From Nemopilema nomurai (lineage: Eukaryota > Cnidaria > Scyphozoa > Rhizostomeae > Rhizostomatidae), in NCBI GenBank assembly GCA_003864495.1, contig ML133408.1, forward strand, positions 1,495,006-1,559,005: 64,000 bases of DNA, read 5' to 3'. Under the pieces are notes generated by a model. The model had not been told where the DNA came from, did no database searches, and worked only from the letters and a program-made list of their open reading frames with translations. The position numbers and the translations under genes were made by a program. Position 1 is the stretch's first letter; the number at the start of each line of letters is the position of its first letter. Below, in pieces: positions 59,313-64,000 of this stretch.

Positions 59313-61892
59313 ATGAAAATGTCCGGGATTGCTTGCTCCAACATTGCTATTACCGAAAATCAGCACGAGAAGGCCGTTGCAAATGAATTTATTGTTCTGG
59401 GATTTGCAGTCTGCTTTTTTGTGGCGGTCATTTGTGTCATCGCATTTGTCAGGTATGTGGCGAGGCAATTGTCTGTTGAACGTGAAAGGGAAAGAGATAC
59501 AAATCGAAGAAAAACTTTGAGAATTCAGACTGCAAAGCGAATTACTGATGTGGTTGACGAAGATCAAAACTCAAGTGAAACTCTGCCATTGGACACAAAT
59601 TACTTGTCTTCTACCACGACCGAAATGGCAGAGAAAGTCGATTTAACAGAAGAGAGAAGCCATTCACGTATTACTCTGATGATTGAAGATGTGAATTATT
59701 CTGACTCAGGGCTGTCTGGAAGTGATCCATTAACTACACTTGCGACACTTTTCACAAGCTCCAGAAACTCATTACCTCCCACAACTACTAACCATTGTTT
59801 TGATTTCATGCAAACATGTTTCGAACAGATTTTGTCCTTCCACCGGGAAACATTTTCAGCACTTCTTCACTTGATGCTTAGTATTTTATTTGAAGAGAAA
59901 AGAATAAATGAAATTGAGAAGCTACAAATTGTTGCTAGATATGAGCAATTGCTTGATGAACCAGTGAAGGCAAATGATATTATTGGATTCACAAACAAGC
60001 TACATTTTGTTCTTGCAAAGCTAGAGAATGAAATAAACTCAATGATTGCATTGGATGATGACTCACATGATAAAGCATTCAATGGAAAAAAGCTTAGCAA
60101 GTATATGATGGTCATTCAAAGAGAGCTATCTGCTTATGATTGCAATGAGATTGTCAAAGAAATGTTTTCTGTTAGGGAGTATGGCTTGTCAAGTGCAATA
60201 ATGGATAAGTGGTTTCATTTAGAAGTCATACGCTACAGAATAAGTGTGATAAATGATGCAGTGGAAAAAGTGCTTGAGAAAAGCACTGGAAACTGTCATG
60301 TTATCAGAACAGTTCTGGGAAATTACATAGGTGATGTGTGCCAGAGTCTTGAAACTTTTTGCCAAGATTTTGAGAAAGATCTTTTTGACTTGGTGGATAA
60401 GGTTAAAAAAGACACTGAGAGTCAATCAAAGCAAGCATTTATAGAACTGGAAATGGCTCGTTTAGAACAAAGATCAAAGGAAATAGGAGGCATGGACATC
60501 TCAAATAGGAAATTAATCTCCAAGTTTGTTGTTGCACAGATTGATTACATTCTCAAAGACTTGAAAACTTTTACAAATTATAAGTTAATCCTTCAAACAG
60601 AGAATTTGGATATTTTTGCAGATTTTCAAAAGGCAAAGGAAAAGGGTATCACAAAGCTTTTGAAAAAGTGCGAAGAACATCTGTTTGATGCATTGCAAGA
60701 CAATGATATTATGGATGGGGACAGTATTGTGAGTTTGGGAAAAACATTGTCAACTAGTCTCAAAGATTTTAAGACTGCTCAGCAGCAACTAAAAATTGAA
60801 AAGCTACAGAAAATAAAGGATAGCATTACATCTGTGTCAGACATTGCAAAGGCCACTTACCAACTAACTCAGAATAAAATAGAAAAAGGAATTGAAGATA
60901 TTAAGATTGAATGTGTTGAGGCACTTCATTCTCTGTCCAACTTGACAGAGCAAGAAATGAACCAGTTAGAGCATGAATTTGAAGTGGCATTTTCATCACT
61001 GGCCTTCAGTTTCCAATTTTCTATAATGTCTGGATTTGTCACATCAGTTCACAACACACTTTCAATGAACCTCAATGAGAGTAACTATAAAGACTTAAGC
61101 TTCAGTTTAAATGATATGGTCAACATTCTGAAACAAGACAAAACTGTGTTAAAAAGGCCATCCCTTTTTGAGCCTCTGGACTCCAGCTTCTATGTTTCTG
61201 TGGAGACCCAGTTTTGCAAGATTTTGGAATTAAAATCAAGCCACATTGATGACCAGCTCAACAGTATGGCAGCGACCATCAATAGATTTATCATACCCAA
61301 GATAGACAGTGTCCTGCAACATACTTCTACAAGACAACTGAAAAGCTATCTCAATAATCACTGCATTGCCAAAGAAAAACTTTTAGCAGCCAGCATAAAT
61401 AGCAAAGGCTATACTTCTAGCTCAGCTTCAGTTTTCACCAAAAACTGCTTTGAGTTTGTCCTTAACATTTGGGAAAGTCAAGCAAACTTCAAGCTGCATA
61501 AACTGAAGGAAGAAACTGATTCGACAATGAAGGATTTTGATCCCATATTTAAAACTTTTTTTTCCCACAATGACAGTTACAAACATTTTGACAAACGATT
61601 TCAAGAATTGAGAACATGTCTAGACAATGAACTTAGCTTCTTTGGACATTTAGAGAGAGAGGTAAGAAGAAACTCTGTAGAAAGGGTAATAGATGCCAAT
61701 TTGGAGAATGAAATCATGATTGCAAAATTTGAAAACAGACTAGAAGGTCTTGAATCAAGAGGCGATGATGAAAGTTCTGGTACAAAAAAAAAGAATTTAG
61801 GATCAAGAAGATCCAATCTAGTTGAGGGCAAAAGTATGTTATCAGGGAAACAGAGTTTGCGACATTCCATCTCAAGGAAAAAGAAGAACTGA
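59313..61892 (+). CDS. Single-exon 859-residue membrane-anchored coiled-coil protein (EVC/EVC2-like?)
   Basis: An uninterrupted frame from ATG 59313 (stop TAA at 59304) to TGA 61890-61892. A second Met at 59319 may be used. Residues about 25-50 form one strong hydrophobic helix (F-I-V-L-G-F-A-V-C-F-F-V) followed by an Arg/Glu-rich stop, so a short N terminus outside and a long cytoplasmic part are likely. The rest is helical and coiled-coil-like with evenly spaced Leu, Glu and Lys, and ends in a basic tail (G-S-R-R-S-N-L; S-R-K-K-K-N). One N-terminal helix, a Ser-rich linker, long coiled coils and the R-R-S-N-L tail recall the ciliary EVC proteins, but I see no decisive motif. It is intronless among intron-rich neighbours. 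It could equally be an unrelated coiled-coil protein. Confidence 0.85.
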   Translation: MKMSGIACSNIAITENQHEKAVANEFIVLGFAVCFFVAVICVIAFVRYVARQLSVERERERDTNRRKTLRIQTAKRITDVVDEDQNSSETLPLDTNYLSSTTTEMAEKVDLTEERSHSRITLMIEDVNYSDSGLSGSDPLTTLATLFTSSRNSLPPTTTNHCFDFMQTCFEQILSFHRETFSALLHLMLSILFEEKRINEIEKLQIVARYEQLLDEPVKANDIIGFTNKLHFVLAKLENEINSMIALDDDSHDKAFNGKKLSKYMMVIQRELSAYDCNEIVKEMFSVREYGLSSAIMDKWFHLEVIRYRISVINDAVEKVLEKSTGNCHVIRTVLGNYIGDVCQSLETFCQDFEKDLFDLVDKVKKDTESQSKQAFIELEMARLEQRSKEIGGMDISNRKLISKFVVAQIDYILKDLKTFTNYKLILQTENLDIFADFQKAKEKGITKLLKKCEEHLFDALQDNDIMDGDSIVSLGKTLSTSLKDFKTAQQQLKIEKLQKIKDSITSVSDIAKATYQLTQNKIEKGIEDIKIECVEALHSLSNLTEQEMNQLEHEFEVAFSSLAFSFQFSIMSGFVTSVHNTLSMNLNESNYKDLSFSLNDMVNILKQDKTVLKRPSLFEPLDSSFYVSVETQFCKILELKSSHIDDQLNSMAATINRFIIPKIDSVLQHTSTRQLKSYLNNHCIAKEKLLAASINSKGYTSSSASVFTKNCFEFVLNIWESQANFKLHKLKEETDSTMKDFDPIFKTFFSHNDSYKHFDKRFQELRTCLDNELSFFGHLEREVRRNSVERVIDANLENEIMIAKFENRLEGLESRGDDESSGTKKKNLGSRRSNLVEGKSMLSGKQSLRHSISRKKKN

Positions 61893-63690
61893 GAGCTATT
61901 AAAAGCATCTAGTGTAGCTCGGTAATGGTCATATTTTTGTGAACTATTTTGTATGAATTTGTAAGCTTTTCATAAGAGGGAGGCTTTTTGGAGCAATGGA
62001 AGAGAGCATACAAATTTTTATAAGAAATTTTTGCTTTCAACTATTTATAGATTGCCCTCCTTATTTCCAATAACAATGCAGATTTTAAGTCATACGAAAA
62101 ATTCTAGCTACAATTAAAGCTGTTTATGAAACCTATTAAAAGCTAACCTATTTAGCATGGTTGAATCATATCTTTAGCTTTCATTAATGCAATTCAGTTG
62201 GCGGAACAGCTGTGAGACGATGTAGCCTTCAGACCAAAAATTACACTTAACAAAGGTGGAAAATATAGATCAAGGTAGATCAAAAATTTGGCTCCAGGAC
62301 ACGATTGTAATTTTTACTTTCAATATTGAATAAGGATTTGTTTTTTAGAAATTTAGAGATAAGAAATTTATAGAAGATACGTAGAAATTTTAATTCACAA
62401 GATGAAAATTCTTGATTTTTTTCCTTGCTTAAGCTTCTTAACTGCCAGTCTTAATGCATCTTTATGATATTTGTGATATATTCATTTAAAAAAAACTCTC
62501 TTGGCGTGGGAGTGAGTGAGGGGCATACAATGACCTTGAAAGAATGTTTATAGCGACCAAGTTTTTCACAGTAAAAGCTACCAACTCAATCGTAGCCTGG
62601 GTTAGTACCAGCTTAAGACAACTTTCTGAGAAGCTCCCGAATTTTTACAAAAGCAATTTGTAGATGCCCCAATCTCAGAATTATCATAAAAAAGATGATA
62701 AATGAAAGTGAATCATCATTTAAACCAGATTTTAACATGCAACTTAACACAAATGAAATTATTTGCGTTCAAAATTAAATTCGGAAGAGAGAAGATGAGG
62801 AATGAGTATGTGTGTGTGTGTGTGTGTGTGTGGTGTGTTTAACCGTCTATGATACAGTCCTCTAGAGAGTTTTCTTCTGTGCCCACTCGTTTGACTGTTC
62901 GAAATGTAAACGACGCTTCTCGGTCATCAAAATGGCGCAACACAGGGTAATAAACAAGCATTGTATCGCTTTGTGATGGTCCCTCAAAGGAATTCGATGT
63001 CATGCATTTACAAATAGAATGTTACCTTGCTGACGATGGCCCTAGTATTCTACGAAGACCACATTCAGAATAACATAATTATATTAAACTTAAATGCCCC
63101 ACGCCACGAACCTTGAAAGTTGAGGGGGGGGGGGGTCAGGAGGCATGGCTAATGAATTGAATTTGAATTAAGTAGCTCGAATCTGCTATATTTTATGGAT
63201 ATATTGGGATTATTTTCTTCGCAAAAAGTGGCGTGGACCCTGTCATGTGATACTAAGCATCTAGGGCAAGAAATGAAAAACTAAAAATGTGACCACCCTT
63301 TTCAGACCAATTTCAGTTCTCTCTTAAACATGCTGCCTTTAAAGGAACGCGGTTGCTAAGAAATACAAGACCTTAATTTGAATCAAGAATGCAACTATTC
63401 GGAATCTCATCTAAAGAAAAAACCATTACTGCAAGATTCAAGTGTAAATCTCTATAGTCACGTTTAGTGTTAATGAGATCTCTGGCTCTAGAAGCACATC
63501 ATCTATAATACGTAATAACTTAACAAGCATCAAAGAATGAATACCAGTTATTGGCTTTCATTTAGTCTCGTATACTTCGATTCTTCTGCACGACTATGAT
63601 GAATTCCAAACCCAAAATATACAATTAGCCCTACAATAGAAAAGCAACCATCGTTACATCATGACAGTAATAAAATAATCGTCGTCTTAA
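61893..63690. other. 1.8 kb after the single-exon gene
   Basis: AT-rich and probably holds the 3' UTR of the 59313 gene. It contains a (TG)n tract at 62809-62832 and a G-run of 12 at 63124-63135. ATG at 62932 in ATCAAAATGG context, followed after five codons by AGG|GTAATA at 62947, could be a first coding exon of a plus-strand gene beyond the window, but this is speculative. Confidence 0.4.
62809..62832. repeat. (TG)n microsatellite
   Basis: About 12 TG dinucleotides. Confidence 0.95.
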
Positions 63691-64000
63691 ACATCGTCAT
63701 TCAAACGTGATTACCTTCAATGACGTCATCCTCAAAGTCATCATCTACAACATCGTCTTTTTTAACATCGTCATTTTAAACATTGTCATTTTAAACATTG
63801 TCATTTTAAATACGTCATCTTAAACATTGTCATTTTAAACATTGTCATTTTAAACATTGTCATTTTAAACATTGTCATTTTAAATACGTCATCTTAAACA
63901 TCGTCATCGTAAACATCGTCATCGTAAACATCGTCTTTTTTAACATCGTCATCTTAAAGATCGTCATCTTAAACATCGTCATGTTAAAGATCGTCATCTT
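63691..64000. repeat. 15-16-bp minisatellite running off the window end
   Basis: Variants of AACATCGTCATCTTA and AACATTGTCATTTTA repeat about 19 times and continue past the end. Some units are interrupted by a TACGTCATCTTA form at regular spacing, which suggests a higher-order unit. Confidence 0.92.

Overview
The window looks like nuclear DNA of an animal, most likely an anthozoan cnidarian (coral or sea anemone). The genes are intron-rich with GT-AG splice sites, the DNA is AT-rich, and the protein set is metazoan: calsyntenin, ZMYND12, a UBXN10-like protein, TSP1/FN3/SEA modules and a claudin/PMP22-like four-pass protein. A Cys-rich trefoil-like module resembling one I associate with cnidarian proteins also points that way. 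The phylum call is inference from content; no species is implied. All exon models were read by eye from splice sites and reading phase.

Layout. (1) 631-4673 (+) is the 3' half of a membrane receptor-channel gene whose 5' part lies outside the window. (2) 7252-22667 (+) is a complete paralogue of about 30 exons and 1,740 residues: signal peptide, trefoil-like Cys modules, Ser/Thr-rich stalk with coding repeats, four TSP1 domains, SEA domain, three FN3 domains, then a ligand-binding domain split by a two-helix pore with a K+-channel-type filter, a third membrane helix and a cytoplasmic tail. This glutamate-receptor-like topology with a T-H-G-Y-G-D filter is the most unusual item here. (3) 23801-25420 (-) is a claudin/PMP22-like gene. 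(4) 26315-29570 (-) is ZMYND12, head to head with (5) NAD kinase at 29699-34289 (+). (6) 35180-36640 (-) is eIF5A. (7) 39889-47314 (-) is calsyntenin. (8) 49586-50849 (-) is a UBXN10-like UBX protein. (9) 53204-58552 (-) is a DDX19-type DEAD-box helicase, divergent from (10) 59313-61892 (+), a single-exon 859-residue membrane coiled-coil protein that I cannot name with confidence.

The genes do not form one pathway. NADK, eIF5A and DDX19 are housekeeping (NADP supply, translation, mRNA export). ZMYND12 and UBXN10 are linked to cilia in other animals. Calsyntenin, the claudin-like protein and the receptor pair are cell-surface proteins. Spaces between genes and several introns hold minisatellites and at least two families of small inverted-repeat transposon-like elements.
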